Source of the DNA: Neocallimastix lanati (nom. inval.)
Taxonomy: Eukaryota > Neocallimastigomycota > Neocallimastigomycetes > Neocallimastigales > Neocallimastigaceae
Direction of reading: 5' to 3'
Assembly (NCBI GenBank): GCA_016946835.1
Contig: JACVTC010000015.1
Location: forward strand, 1,812,001 to 1,876,000
Length of the DNA: 64,000 nucleotides
The translations under genes and the position numbers were made by a program. The notes beneath the pieces are model-generated. The model was not told where the DNA came from. It searched no databases and was given only the letters and a program-made list of their open reading frames with translations. Shown piece after piece: positions 1 to 13,760 of the stretch; the first letter of the stretch is position 1, and every line of letters begins with the position of its first letter.

Positions 1-515
1 TAGGTTATAGATAAAATTTTTTATGGGATTCATCAATTTTACAAATAACCATAAAAATTTTAAAACTATAAATAATATAAATTACTTTACACTATAATAA
101 ATTTAAATTTACATCAAAATCAAAATAAATTAAATTAAAATTTACATCTAAATCAAAATAAATTAAATTAAAATTAAGTTAAAATTAAAATTAAATTATA
201 AACAAAATTTTTTTTGCAACTTTACTAAAATTAAATATAAAAATTATTTAAACAATCTAAAAATAAAAATAAATCCATGTTCAAAAATATTATTACTTAA
301 AATTTACAATTTTTTTTTTTTAAAAAAATAGGAAATTATTATATTTTTACAATTTATTAATAACAATATAGGAAAATTTATTGTTATAATTTTCAATTTT
401 CCTAATAACTATATTGAAAAATTTATTGTTATAACATATAATTATTAAATCATTTTAAAATTAAATCATTTTACTTATTATTTATTTATTATAATAAAAT
501 AAATAAAAAATAAAA
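1..515. other. AT-rich sequence 5' of a copia fossil
   Basis: I see no gene, only A/T runs and short direct repeats built on AAATTAAAATT. It probably includes leader or LTR remains of the copia fragment that follows, but I could not define LTR ends. Confidence 0.4.
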
Positions 516-2027
516 ATGCCAAGAAGAGGAAATAATACCTCTGTTCAAGAAAATAATCAAATAACCTCCCAGGGAAATATCCAAAATACTCCTATCTCTC
601 CACAGCCTTCAAATCTTAGTCGGAACTACACAGGCAATCAACAAATTAATATACAACCAAAAATCAATGGGACATCTTTTAACCACCTGGAATGTTTCAA
701 CCACCCCGTATCCCTAAATACATCCAACTATATGAGTTGGAGAATAAATATGCTATATTTTCTAGATATCAACAATTTAGTTGATTATGTATCGTCAAAA
801 AAAAATTCAAAAATTTAAGAAAAACAGAATTAAAGATAATACCCAAAATTATATAGTAGACAAAATTGACAGATCGGTGGTGTATCCCAAGTCCACCAAT
901 TCTGTCGACGTTAAAAATGATAACGTCACAAAATGGATCCTTCTAAATTCGCTCGCTTCTGATACAAGAAAAATAGTAGAGAACCATGGCAAAACTGCTT
1001 TTGAGGTCTGGACTATTTTAGAGAACTCCTTTACTCGAGGAAAAGAACAGTTAAAGTCTGATTTGAAAGAAAACTAGAAAAAATATACTACCCCTATGTT
1101 GATATTAATATCTTCATTTCTTATTTAGAAAATATCTTTGATGAATTCGATTATTTTGAATTCCACATACCAGATGAAGAGAAAGTGGGAATCTTAAACC
1201 GTTCATTACCTGAAAACTTACGATGGATCAATGTGTTGCAATTCAGGGATAATTGGAACGAATGCTCAAAATTTACTATCAAGGTCATTCCGGACATTAT
1301 ATACTCATCAAAAAAGAAGCAAAGTTCACAAATAATAAGGAAATATTATCAACTATGAATACAAGAAGGAAACTCATATATAATAAAGGAAATAAACCCA
1401 TCAGAAGGATAAAAAATGGAAGATGTTATTATTGCAAAAATACGGACACTACTCATATGAATGCAAATACCTTATAAATAAATCTTATGGATGAAAAAAT
1501 TCAAACAATATTAAAAGATTCAACAAGTACAAAAAACACTTCAACAAAATTAGACCAACCACTAAACCTATTTATAAAAACAATAACCAAATTTCGTTTG
1601 CCTCAAAAGATATTCCAAACGAACATAAAAAAATATATGAAGATGAATTCACCAAAGATTTTAGCTCAGACATCGAAAATATGGTAAACTATTCAGACGT
1701 GTCCATTAAAACAAATTTGTCTACTACTTAAAACAATTTTAACATCTCAAATTGGATAATTGACTCTGGAGCCTCGATCCTCATTACTTACCAAAAGGAT
1801 CTCCTTAAGGACACCAAACAACACCATGAAGAAATAACCTTTGTAAATGGAAATAAAGAATTATCAAATTACATTGGTAACATTGAAGGATATATTAATA
1901 ATAATAAAGTTATCTTGAAAGACGTACTTTACATTCAAAATTTCAAAAGAAACATAATTCCAATTTCAAAACTCATCGAACAGAAATATAAATTTATATT
2001 CAATATTAATAATGGAAAACCACAAAC
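516..2027 (+). mobile_element. Ty1/copia retrotransposon fossil, gag-protease part
   Basis: This is the gag and protease part of a Ty1/copia-type LTR retrotransposon. The visible parts, in order, are a copia-type gag domain (residues like MSWRINML and FEVWTILE), a degenerate CCHC zinc knuckle near 1425-1470, and an aspartic protease with the copia signature W-I-I-D-S-G-A-S near 1754-1777. In the family, gag forms the particle and the protease cuts the polyprotein. The element is broken in several places and stops at an inverted repeat, beyond which copia-like sequence runs on the other strand. No LTR pair was found, and the amount of decay suggests an old insertion. The copia assignment is firm. 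Confidence 0.8.
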
Positions 2028-2109
2028 TTTGCATTTTTGCAATTCTTTTTCCGTTTGGTGAATAAATTAAAATTTGTTGTTAACGGAAAAAGAATTGCAA
2101 AAATGCAAA
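2028..2109. repeat. Perfect 28-bp inverted repeat joining two copia fragments
   Basis: The arms 2028-2055 and 2082-2109 are exact reverse complements, and the loop between them is 26 nt. Each arm reads TTTGCATTTTTGC followed by AATTCTTTTTCCGTT, or its complement. It lies exactly where copia sequence on the plus strand gives way to copia-like sequence on the minus strand. Either a fold-back rearrangement or a small hairpin insertion could explain it. Confidence 0.9.
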
Positions 2110-5100
2110 CTTTTTTATTAAATTTTATAGAGTAATTATTATTTGATCTATTATTTTTGTTAAGGTTGAAAGAATCAATATTAATTTTTGTATTTATATT
2201 AATTTTTTCTTTTCTAAAGGATTTACTGTATTTAATTTTTCTTTTATCAGTTTCATTTAATGATTCATTTTTATATATTATATCAGGAATAAAAGATTTA
2301 TAATTATTTTTATTAGATTTTTTCTTATTATTATCTTTAGAAGTTTTCTTATTTTTGGATATAGTGAATGAGTCTGGTTTATTATTAAAAACACAAATAT
2401 TGAACGTGTTTGAAATAGAATTTTCAAAATATTATTTATACTATCAATAATTGATTCTTTGCTTTTAATTTTATTAATATTATTTAATGAATTATTGTAA
2501 TTATTATGTGTTTTATTTTTATTCACATTAAATTCTTTGTTTACATTTTTTAAATTTTGGTCCAGAATTTCATTTGCCCTTTTTGAAATTATTTTTGAAT
2601 TATCTTGTTTATTATTCGAATTCTTTGTCTTATTTTAATTACCATGAATAGAATTTGCATTTATTATATTATTATTTTCTATATTGTGTTGATTGTTATC
2701 ATTTTTACTTATATTATTAATGAGTTCAAATTTATCTTTAACTTGATTATTTAAATTATCATTCTCTTCAGAATTAGGTTTATTTGTATTTAATAAATTT
2801 TCCTGGTTTATTTGTATTTAATAAATTTTGTTTACTTAAGTAACTTCTTAATTATTTGATTCTTTTTTCCTATATTCTTCCATTTTATTTTTATTTTCAA
2901 TTGAATTTAAATATACATTTGAATTTTCATTCTTAAAATTGTTAATTTAAATTAAAATTTGTTTTATTATTATTATCTTTTATTTTATTAAAATTAATTA
3001 AATTATTATTTAAATTATTATATAATTCAGAATTTGAATTATTAGAGTTTAAATGACAATTATATTCATTTTGATAATAATTATTATTTTCATTTTGAAA
3101 ATAATTTTGATGATTTAAAATTTCTAAATTTTAAAATGGACTATTTTGTATAATGTGAGGATTTAGCAAATAAGGATTATTATAATTTGGAATAAAATTA
3201 TTTAAATAATTACAATAGAATGAATTAGGGTAAAAATATATACAGTTTCAATTGTAAAAGTTTTTGTTGTAATCTTGAAAAATTTTATTTGAATTTAATA
3301 TAAAATTATTTGGAAAAAATTTTGTGTTTAAATTATTTGGATAAAATTTATTATAATTAAGTTTATTATTATTTTGAAAATCATTTGATGGAACCTCAAA
3401 CGGCACCTTCAAAACTTTATTGTTATTACTACTATTGTTTCTATCATTATCAATGTTATTATCATTATATTTATTATTAGTATTATTAATAATATCAATA
3501 TAATTTTCATTATTTGAATTATTATTATTAGTGTTGTCTATATTGTCACTATTATCGTAATATAATAGTTATAAAAGTCTATTCTGTCCTTTTCAACTTC
3601 CATATTTGATAAGACAATTATACCAGGGATGGAGGAAGGTACGTTTAAACTTCCTGGAGTATCTTCAAAAAATTCAACAGCTCTTGCCAGTACAACTTTG
3701 TTATTTATTTTATCATATATTCTATATCATATATTCTATAAGTAGAATTTTCATATTTCTAAATTGTTTTGGAATAGAGAAGAATACTTGACACTTAAAA
3801 ACTTTTTATTTGTTAAAGTCTACTTTCTTGTTTTTATTTGACTTCATAGGATATTATTGTATTGTCATTACCTCTATGTGGAAGACGATTATGAATATAA
3901 TGTGCTGTTTTAATTGCATCTTCCCAAAATTTATAATTTAAACGAGCATCATTTAATATTGCTCTTGCTTCATGAACAAGGGTTTTTTGAAAATGTTCTG
4001 CTTACTATTTTCGAGGATTATATTCTAGGCTCTTTAATTTTATAATTCTACTATTTTCACAAAATAAATTAAATTGATATTTATTAAATTCTCCTCCATT
4101 ATCTGTTTTTATATATTCCTAACTGTGTTGTACCATTTTATAAACATTGGGTAAAAATCTACTTTGATTTAACACAAAAAACCCAACCATATCTGGAGTA
4201 GTCATCCATTATACTGAAAAAATATTTATTTCCATGTAATGATTCATCCAAATATTGAATAGTATCCATATGAATTAATTAAAATATATCTTTTGTTCTA
4301 TTTTCAGACAAATAATATGGAAAATTTCTTAATTTCGATTCCGAACAGACTTTACATTTTTCTTTAATATATTTGGTAAGCAATCTTTTATTTTAGTTAT
4401 ATTAAAATAAACGACGTCTATACCATAATTTTAAAACGTCTTCATTTTCCGGTTTTTGAATACTGCGATATTCGTGTACTACTTTATTGAAAATTGGCTT
4501 TTTAATAACGAGTATATTTTGTAAACATAATAATTAGTTGCATTTGTTGTACATATTTTATTTTCAATTTTGTCCTATATTGCGATTTTATTTATATCAT
4601 TATAATTGTAAAAAAGATTTTAAAAAATTGATTACATAATTGATGGACTTTAAATTCCTTTTAAAAGAAGGAATGTACAATACATCTTTTAAAATAATTT
4701 CATTTTCGTTGATGTATCCAATGTAAGTTCCTATACATTCAAATCTTACAGTACCACCATCAGTGAATGATATATTTCATTATGTTTACATATATTATGT
4801 AAACATTTTTAGTTATGGGCCATATGATATGAGGCATCTGAATTTAAAGTCCATGACATAAAGTTATTATTTTCTTTAGATTCATTATTTTAATCATTAT
4901 TGGTATAGTAATTCAATTTTTGTTTAGTTCCTCGGAGGGTATTTATCTTTATTTTTGTTACTATACTTTCTTTCTATGTAATTTACTTGACTGTTATACT
5001 CGATATACGAGTTTTTTTTATCTGCAACATGTCTATATTTTTTGTAGATTTGACACTTTATTTGTTTTCTTTGTCTGTGTTGGAATAGTTAGCATCTGTG

Positions 5101-5160
5101 AAAGATTTATTATTGTTTCCCCATTTGTTAATTCTTTTTTCTAATAAATATTTTGAATCT
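2110..5160 (-). mobile_element. Ty1/copia retrotransposon fossil, protease-integrase and Asn-rich spacer
   Basis: Read on the minus strand, this contains a copia protease signature (W-T-L-N-S-D-A-S-Y-H-M) near 4815-4860. Integrase sequence follows down to about 3840, including the family-typical stretch resembling E-H-F-Q-K-T-L-V-H-E-A-R-A-I-L near 3960-4000. A long Asn-rich low-complexity part occupies about 2110-3600, as is common between integrase and reverse transcriptase in copia elements of AT-rich genomes. No reverse transcriptase or LTR pair is seen. The element is broken many times and incomplete, so it looks old. Confidence 0.7.
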
Positions 5161-5192
5161 TGATGGGTTTCTATAATGGTTATTATTATTTA

Positions 5193-5218
5193 TTTTCTTA
5201 TGATTAATCATAAGAAAA
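5193..5218. repeat. Short perfect palindrome
   Basis: TTTTCTTATGAT, then TA, then its exact reverse complement. It could form a cruciform or hairpin. It lies at the edge of the copia fossil and no function is evident. Confidence 0.6.
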
Positions 5219-5820
5219 TTAATAATATTAAACTTTATTTTCAACAATTTTTATTATTAAATTTATAATTTTAAAATGTAATTTCCTAATAATAACCAAT
5301 TTCTAATAAAATTTTTTAGAATTTGTGGTCATAGTTACTTAGGAAAAGTAATAATACATTAAATAAAGATATAACTATATTATTATAATTAAGAAATAGC
5401 ACATAAAGATCAGTATATCATATGATATAGATCTTTTTGAAATTAATTTATTTTCAAAATTTTTTGATTTAAATATTTTATATATTTACTTTAAATAATT
5501 AATGAAAATAAATAGTAATTAAAGAATTATAATAATAAATTTGTAAATATATTAAGATATATCTAAATAATTTACAAAATAATACAACAGATTTTACTAA
5601 CGTATTAAGATTTTATAAATAATTTCTTAAAAATGATTAAACATCATAAAATAAATTAATAAAATAAATTTAAATTAATTGAATAAATATATTTTAAATT
5701 TAATACTAATCTTTTATAATTTAATATTAAATTTTATTGGTTTTTAAAATTTATAATTTGGGTCTTAATGAAAATGAAATAAAAATATTGAAAATCAATT
5801 AATAGATTTAAATTAAATTA
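5219..5820. other. AT-rich intergenic DNA
   Basis: A/T-rich sequence with short homopolymer runs. No open reading frame, RNA gene or element end was recognised. Confidence 0.5.
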
Positions 5821-7269
5821 CATCTTCAATATAATAATATACTTTAATTATATTAAAGAGTCTCAACATTAAAAAATTATAAAAGGAAATTATTTATATT
5901 ATACATTAAATAATAGATTTACCAGTAATGTGATCAGATTGTCTTTACATAAACTTTCATTATTGTAATAATTGAAATATAAAAATGATTTAAATAATGA
6001 TATTTTTGATTTAAAGTTATAGTTAGTTGTATCAAAGAATTATCAATATTTTAAAATCAAATAAAATATTACTAGAGATTAAAAATTCTTTATTTTCGTT
6101 TAATTTATGATATATATAATTAATGTAATTATCATATTATTAAAATTAACATCTTCAATATAATAATATACTTTAATTATATTAAAGAGTCTCAACATTA
6201 AAAAATTATAAAAGGAAATTATTTATATTATACATTAAATAATAGATTTACCAGTAATGTGATCAGATTGTCTTTACATAAACTTTCATTATTGTAATAA
6301 TTGAAATATAAAAATGATTTAAATAATGATATTTTTAATTTAAAGTTATAGTTAGTTGTATCAAAGAATTATCAATATTTTAAAATCAAATAAAATATTA
6401 CTAGAGATTAAGCCATGTTGGTCCAGTCGGTTAGGACGATACAGGTCACTGTAGAGGGCGGGGTTCGAATCCTCGGCATGGCACCAAATAATCGGATGAG
6501 GTTTCTATCCTGGGATATCATGAGACCACACGTGATGTCCATAAGGCTTTCCCTCAAATGATTATTTCACCCAACCCAGATACTACGCTTTGAATTGAAG
6601 CATAGACCTTGATGATTGTAAAATTTCCAATCGCCAATGATTACACCCACTAGGGAGGAGTTAATGGTTCCGTTCTGATGCTCGTGGTCATTAGAGATAT
6701 ATGTAGGAACGTTAGGAATGCATCTCCGGGCAGTGTGTAACGACGATTGAGAGCGGCGAAGCTGATACAGTATGCCAATAACTCATCACCTTACAGTTAA
6801 TTAATAACTGTATGGCCATATGGGAGATGGGTACCCATATGTGCAAGTCTATGTTTTTTTTACTAGAGATTAAAAATTCTTTATTTTCGTTTAATTTATG
6901 ATATATATAATTAATGTAATTATCATATTATTAAAATTAACATCTTCAATATAATAATATACTTTAATTATATTAAAGAGTCTCAACATTAAAAAATTAT
7001 AAAAGGAAATTATTTATATTATACATTAAATAATAGATTTACCAGTAATGTGATCAGATTGTCTTTACATAAACTTTCATTATTGTAATAATTGAAATAT
7101 AAAAATGATTTAAATAATGATATTTTTGATTTAAAGTTATAGTTAGTTGTATCAAAGAATTATCAATATTTTAAAATCAAATAAAATATTACTAGAGATT
7201 AAAAATTCTTTATTTTCGTTTAATTTATGATATATATAATTAATTTAATTATCATATTATTAAAATTAA
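5821..7269. repeat. Three tandem copies of a 329-bp unit
   Basis: The landmark CATCTTCAATATAATAATAT recurs at 5821, 6150 and 6941. The first spacing is 329 bp. The second is 791 bp, which falls to 329 bp once the 462 bp of inserted SINE plus duplicated target are removed. The copies are nearly identical by eye, so the amplification is recent. The unit is AT-rich, has no coding potential, and contains one better-than-average segment (ACCAGTAATGTGATCAGATTG). The tandem array must pre-date the SINE, because the SINE interrupts copy two only. Confidence 0.9.
6412..6861 (+). mobile_element. tRNA-derived SINE with target-site duplication
   Basis: This 450-bp insert is far richer in G and C than its surroundings. 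Its first 72 nt read as a tRNA: a 7-bp acceptor stem (GCCATGT with GCATGGC), an A box (TGGTCCAGTCGG, 6419-6430), an exact B box (GGTTCGAATCC, 6462-6472), a discriminator A and then CCA (6484-6486). The anticodon arm is irregular, so this is a SINE head rather than a working tRNA. An unrelated body of about 370 bp follows, ending in a T run. The flanks ACTAGAGATTAA at 6400-6411 and 6862-6873 are identical, a 12-bp target duplication expected of LINE-driven insertion. No LINE partner was recognised in this window. Confidence 0.88.
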
Positions 7270-8826
7270 AAGTTACTATATATAATATAAAATTCATTAC
7301 CAAAATACAAAAAACATTTTCTAAATATTTAAATGTGAGATTGTTATAATAAAGAATAAAAATTCATTTCTAATTAAATTTTTTGTATTTTACAATTTTT
7401 ATTTTAAATAATAATCTTTGGAATAGATTAATAAACAAATTAAGAATCTAAATATTTTTATGAAAGATTTAAAAACAAGATTTATTCTAATTTATTTTAT
7501 TTATTATTTTTTAAATTAATTATAGTTGAAAATTACAGATGAAGATGATATATATGAAATTGTTTAAAAATATATTTTATTTGTTTGTATTAATATCTAT
7601 ATAATATAATAGATGAAACTTTTACACTTATAAAAAAGATTTAACTTTGAAATAGGATCGTTATAATTGATATCATAAAGAAAGAATTTCATTAATTTAC
7701 AAATAATATATATACAATATATATAATTAATTATAACAAATATTCTAAAAAATAATTTTTTAAAAATCATAAATTCATTTCCTATTATATTTTATTTAAT
7801 TTTCTTTGAATAATATTTTAATAAGTTAAAAATTAATTTATATTTATTAATTGAAATATATACGGAAACTATTTTAATAACAGAAAATTTCAATGCTTAG
7901 TATTGATGACTTTTAGTATATTAAATTTTTTTATTTCTTCTAAATATTTATTAATTATTATTTTTGAATTATTTCTTTTAAGTTTATAATATTTTATCTC
8001 AATGTAATTATAATTCTATGTTTTATTATATTTAAGTTTTGCTTAAGCTATTACAAGAATAACGAATTAGATCTATAATATTGAAATTTAAAATTATTTC
8101 CTATAATATTTCTATTATTATTGATGAAAACAGAAATAATTTTTTTAATTCAAAAAATTCTTATAAATTGTGTTAAATAATAATTGTTTTTTCAAATTAA
8201 TATTAATATATTTAAATTTCAATACTAAATTACTTTCAATTATAATAATGAATTTATAAACTAAATTTTAGAGATAAAAATATTTAAATTAATAAATAAA
8301 TTAAAAAGTTGACTTTTAATTCATATATAATATGTATTATGAATATTTAGTATATTGTAATTTTGAGTAAAAATTTGAAATTATATTGAATAATTTTTTA
8401 TATTTTCTTAAGAATTAAAATATTTAATACTAATTTCTTAACTGAAAAATATAATAATTGCACAAACCATATCTGAATAAAAAATATCATGAATATTATT
8501 TATAATTTTAATTTTGAAATTTAAATACAATTTAACAATAGATTTAATATAAGTATATAAAATATTTTATAATTAAAAATTAATATAATTCTTGAACACA
8601 CATTTTGCAATATTTTACCATATTTCTTAATAATATTAAATATTTTCTATTGAATTCTATTTATTTTAAGTGTCTTTAAACATATATTAATTATTGAAAT
8701 GCTTTTTAATTATTATTTTATATGTTTAAAAAAAATTTTCTTATTTTCTATAAATAATATTCATAAATTTACAATTTCTTATCTAATGAAAAAGGAAATT
8801 ACATTGAATTAAGATATTATCGATCA

Positions 8827-8860
8827 TATGAATTTAAGGATATAAATCCTTAAATTCATA
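8827..8860. repeat. 15-bp perfect hairpin
   Basis: Arms 8827-8841 and 8846-8860 (TATGAATTTAAGGAT and its exact complement) are separated by 4 nt. No neighbouring gene is seen, so it is not an obvious terminator. It may be the core of a small palindromic repeat. Confidence 0.6.
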
Positions 8861-11824
8861 ATGTATAGTAGTACGTTTACTATATTACGAAAAAAACTTA
8901 TTTGTCTATTATATATTTTAATATAGTACATTAATACCAAAGTTTGATACACGAATTTGTAAAATAATATTTAAATATATAAATAACTTCAATATTTTAT
9001 TTATTTATAATAAAAATAAACAAATTTATAATATAATAAAAATATCATAAACTGGGTTTTTTATTGAATATAATGATAATTTTAATAGTATTAAAAAAAA
9101 TATAAGCATTATTAAATATAATAATCAATTTTAAGTATAAATGAAATTTAAATCCAAAATAAATATTTAATTGGTAATGTTTTTGATTTGAATTAATTAT
9201 TTAGGTTTTGATTATTCCATATATCTAAATTATTATGTTATTAACTTTAATATGAATATGAAAAATCAAAAGATTAATTCTATATCTAAATTTATTTGAT
9301 TATTTAAAATATTAAATTTTTTGAGTCATTGAAAGAAACTTTCTTTATAATATTCATTATTTTCAGTACTTTCTTTTTTGTTAAAATTTATTTTACAAAT
9401 TTAACTATTTATAATTATTTTTTATGTTTTAGTGAATATACCTCTCTAATTAACTATTTAAGAAACATTAAAATAATATATTACTAATATTTCTTCATAT
9501 TTTTGACTATTTAAAACTTTTACTTAATTTATTCATATTTATTATTGTTCAATTATTTACTTATTTATTAATTTATTTTATTTTGTAAATATTTTTAATA
9601 GTCTTGTAAAATCATTAGTCAGTTGGTTAACTGAATAATTTCAACAATTTATCATTAAATCTTTCATAAATACAGTTATTTAAATTAAATAAAAGAATAT
9701 ATTATAAGTAGTTTGTATTTAAAAGATTGAAATACATAATTCATATATTTTCTTAGAGGGTTGACAAAAAAATATGTATTATTATTTTTATTTTTATATT
9801 AATTCAATTTATCATTATTTGTATTTATTACTATTATTATTTTCTAATTCAATGATTTATGATATTAATGATTAACAAATAATTTATATATAATATTATT
9901 TTATTATCAAATTATAATTTAAATTTAGTTATTAAACTTAATTTCTTTATCAATTATATAAGTTTAATTAAAAATCTTTTAAATAAATATTTATAATTGA
10001 TTAAACAATATACATAAATAAAAATTTTATTTTATTAATTCATATTTATATTTTACATGGATTAAATATATAAATAATACAGAATTTAATTGTAATAAAT
10101 ATAAATGCCTAATAAAAATTATGAAGAACAGTAATTAATAATTATAATGTGCTTGATTATTATTTTATAATATAAGATCAAAATATCAATTTACAATTGA
10201 AATTAAGAATAATTCTTATTGAATATAAAATATTATATTATTGAATTCTTATAACTTTTTTACGGTTTTATGTTATAAAGTTTAGTTAATATTTCAAATC
10301 CTTATTTTCAAAGAAGAATTCAAGATATGAAAATCATAAGCCCTAAAATACCCAAAAAACTCTAGATATATACCTTCCAGTTGGCATTATTATCAAAAGG
10401 ATTTCTTAACTCTGCTTAAAATTGGTCGGAATATAAATATATATTTCATATAAAATCCAAATATTTTAAAAATATGAATCAAGTGGACCATTTTCCATTC
10501 TAATTATGAAAATTCTTATATATTAGATATAATCATTATTTTAATGTTCATAATAAATTGCAAAGCTGTTGATTCCACTTCTACTCAAGTATTATAGTTA
10601 CTATAAAGTTCAATACACCATTAAAAACTTGATATATTAAAATTTTTTTAAAAAAAAATAAATTCTTTATATATCTATATTTTTTCAATCATTAATTTAT
10701 TCATTTTGAAAATAAATTTTCTCAAAAAATTAAAACAATTATTTAATTAGTAATAATTAATATTAATTATCAATTATTAACATTCTTAAATAAAAATAAG
10801 ATGTCTAGTCAGATATACTGATTTAATTAATTACTATATAAGATTATTGTTGACTTCTGTTAGTTAAGTTGGAATCGAATCTTTTTAAGATTTACGTCAT
10901 AGGTCTATTGATAATATCAATAAGAAAAAGAAATATTTAAAATAAATAAATTAAATCTAATTTCTAATTGCTTTGAAGAATTTACTGAATTATTAAAAAA
11001 AATTCAGTAATGTGAGATTTATCACATATCTCAAACATATAACATGCTATTTTAAAAGAAATGATAATGAGACTTATAGAATTTATAGAATTGGTCATTA
11101 AATATAATATACTAACTTAACTAACAATTAAAATAATAAATTATAATCATATTTCTAAAATTAAAAAAACTCTTTAATGTTTCATTAAGAACAAGTACAA
11201 ACAAATTCTCTCATTAATAAGAACTTAAACTATTATAAGAAATATTTTCTTTTTAAAACAATAGACATCAATTGAAGAATTATTAGAAATAATATATTTT
11301 AGATGATGATCCATAATATCTAACAAGGAAAAATATATTAAGCATCCACTTTTAAAAATTATATAAAATAACATATTCGAGAGTCAAATCAAATGAACCT
11401 CAAATATTCTTATTACTAAATATTAATATTACTCAATTAGAAATAGTTTATTTATATTCAGACATTGATTTTTGAAAAATCAATATCATTGTTATATATT
11501 ATATCATAAAGATTATACAAAACAATATTAATATCACTCTTAATAATAAAGAAATCTATTATAATATAACTTATATTTCTAATATTGATGAAAGAAAGAT
11601 TTATCAGTCATTAATTCCTATATTTTTAAACATTTGTAACCTCTTAACTTATCCTAAATTCTATGGAATTTAGAGTAAGTTGTAATTGATCTTATTGATA
11701 AATTTTACTATTCAAATGTTTTCCAAATTCTTGAAAACCATAATTTTTAATGATTAAAGTTAGCAAGAATAATTTATTTAAAATATCTAAATCTTTTTGT
11801 TTGGAATTTATAAATTTATAAACT

Positions 11825-12000
11825 TTCCTCAGGATAAATCTGATAAGCTTCAATAGTTTTGCTTTTCTTGATTATTGTTATTCTTGATCTTTCATTTTTT
11901 TCTTTCATCCTACCTTTAGAATTATCCACATTTAATGTTTTGATTTTATTTTCATTTGCATTTAAGTTGAAACTTGTTTTCTTTGAAAGTCTGTAATAAA
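11825..12000 (-). pseudogene. Unidentified Lys-rich open segment
   Basis: On the minus strand one frame stays open for about 55 codons in otherwise stop-rich DNA. Its composition is Lys, Asn, Ser and Arg, with stretches like G-R-M-K-E-K-N-E-R-S-R and K-T-I-E-A-Y-Q-I-Y-P. I do not recognise it. It may be a degraded retroelement linker, given nearby copia scraps, or a decayed host exon. Low-complexity Lys/Asn bias in AT-rich DNA makes a chance open frame quite possible. Confidence 0.25.
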
Positions 12001-12719
12001 TAAGTCAAATCAAAAAATATACTTTGAAGTTCCTTTTTTAATTATTTTATTGTTTTTTCTTTACATTTTTCTTTTCACTAAATTATAATTTATTTTCTCT
12101 TATTTAATTCAAACTATTATTATTAATAATATAAATTCTGTAATATTCTAAATATATTTTATATATGCTTTATCTAAAACTAATATAATTGTTATTGTTA
12201 GGTACAAGCAATTCTTAACCATGTAAAAAAATAAAAAATTTAAAACTAAATTTCGTATTATAAATTATATAAACTATATATTATAATTATATATACTATT
12301 TATTTGTAATATAATATTTAATATTTAAAATTATAATAATAAAAGTTGTAAAAAAAACTAAAATATTAAGTAAAATGTTAAATTATAAACTAAATATACA
12401 AATTTTCTAACATTCCTATCTATATTAGGTATTGTATAATTTTTTTTACAAGGAAAATTTACTATTATTAATATTTTATATCTTATAATTTTTATTAATT
12501 CATTGATTTACAACATATATTTTTCTCAGTTAATAAATCAGATTGAACTTTTGTATATACATTGAAATTCTATTTCATATTATGCATTATATATTAATTT
12601 TTGTTTTTTTGATAATTTTTGATGAATATTTAATATTAAAAAATTATTTTTCCAAAAAAATAATTTTACCAAAATTTTTTCAAGATGTCTGCCTAAATTA
12701 TTTTTATTTGTATTTTTAC

Positions 12720-13760
12720 TAATTTTATTTTCTGAACTATTGTTCAAAATTTTGTTCACATTATTTCTTTCTATGTCGATGCCTTTATTATTTTCATATT
12801 TATATGAAGGTTTATTGTCTTAATTATGTAATTTTTCTTGAATATTATTTATGCAATTATTCCTATTCTTAAAATTATTTCTATATAATTGATATATTTA
12901 ATAATTGAAAAAAAAATAATTCTTTTTCATAAATAATAATAGGACATAAATATTCAAATCATAATAACTCAAGTTCTAAAAACTTTACAATAAATAATAT
13001 AAATAATAATAATAATATCAATTTAAATCTTGAAAATTCTATTAATAAAAGTCAAAATAATAATGAATTTATATTTAAATATATTATATAAAGTTGAAAG
13101 CAGTAGTGATTATTCAATGTACTAATCTAAATTACCCAATTTGAGTATTCAAAATAATTTTAAATTTAATAATAATAAAATTATACAAGCAAATAATTAT
13201 TATTCAAATCATTTTAATAATTCAAGTTCTTCAAAAATTTATAATAGATATCAAAATCAATAAAAAATTTGGTAATAAAAATTTAAATAATAAAATTTAA
13301 AAAATTATAATTAGCTTTAATTAATAAATAATTAATTACTAATTAGATTATAAATAATAATTAATTCAATCAAAATAAGTTTAATAATAAAAGTTACTAC
13401 GTAATAACCATATTAGATAATATATTAATAAATAAATATTAACTATAATTCAAATTTTAATTTAAATTAATTAAATAATATACAAGGGAATCAATTAAAA
13501 ATGATAATAAAATAATTATTATACTAAAACAATCTTTTCCTTATAGATGTCATAATTATAATTATTAATAATAATCCTCAGAATATTTAAATGAATTATT
13601 CTTAGTATATAAATGTAATATATACTTACTACTAATTATATACTAATTGCCTTGAATAATTTCCTGAGTGTTTTCCAAAATGTTATTTATGATTATTCAT
13701 TTCGCAGTGATGTAGATGTTGATATTATTTTACACTGTTTCTTGGTCCGTAAGCAAGAGA
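12720..13760. mobile_element. Asn-rich copia scraps
   Basis: Asn-rich coding-like sequence occurs on the minus strand near 12730-12880 and on the plus strand near 12940-13080, resembling the spacer in the copia fossil at 2.1-3.6 kb. On the minus strand near 13640-13760 a weak zinc-knuckle-like stretch (H-C-E-M-N-N-H-K and then H-S-G-N-Y) resembles copia gag. The sequence is heavily broken and old. Confidence 0.4.

Larger units (their letters stand above)
7270..12700. other. Long AT-rich region without recognisable genes
   Basis: Mostly A/T with many short inverted and direct repeats. The segment near 10320-10620 is slightly richer in G and C and may be an eroded coding fossil, but neither strand gave a recognisable domain. 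No tRNA or LTR pair was identified. Confidence 0.5.

Noticed and set aside
4920-5144. Plus-strand Phe/Tyr/Cys-rich frame
   Set aside because: Antisense to the copia gag end; hydrophobic composition comes from reversed Lys/Asn codons.
10320-10620. Possible protein-coding fossil
   Set aside because: Slightly richer in G and C, but translations on both strands showed no recognisable domain.
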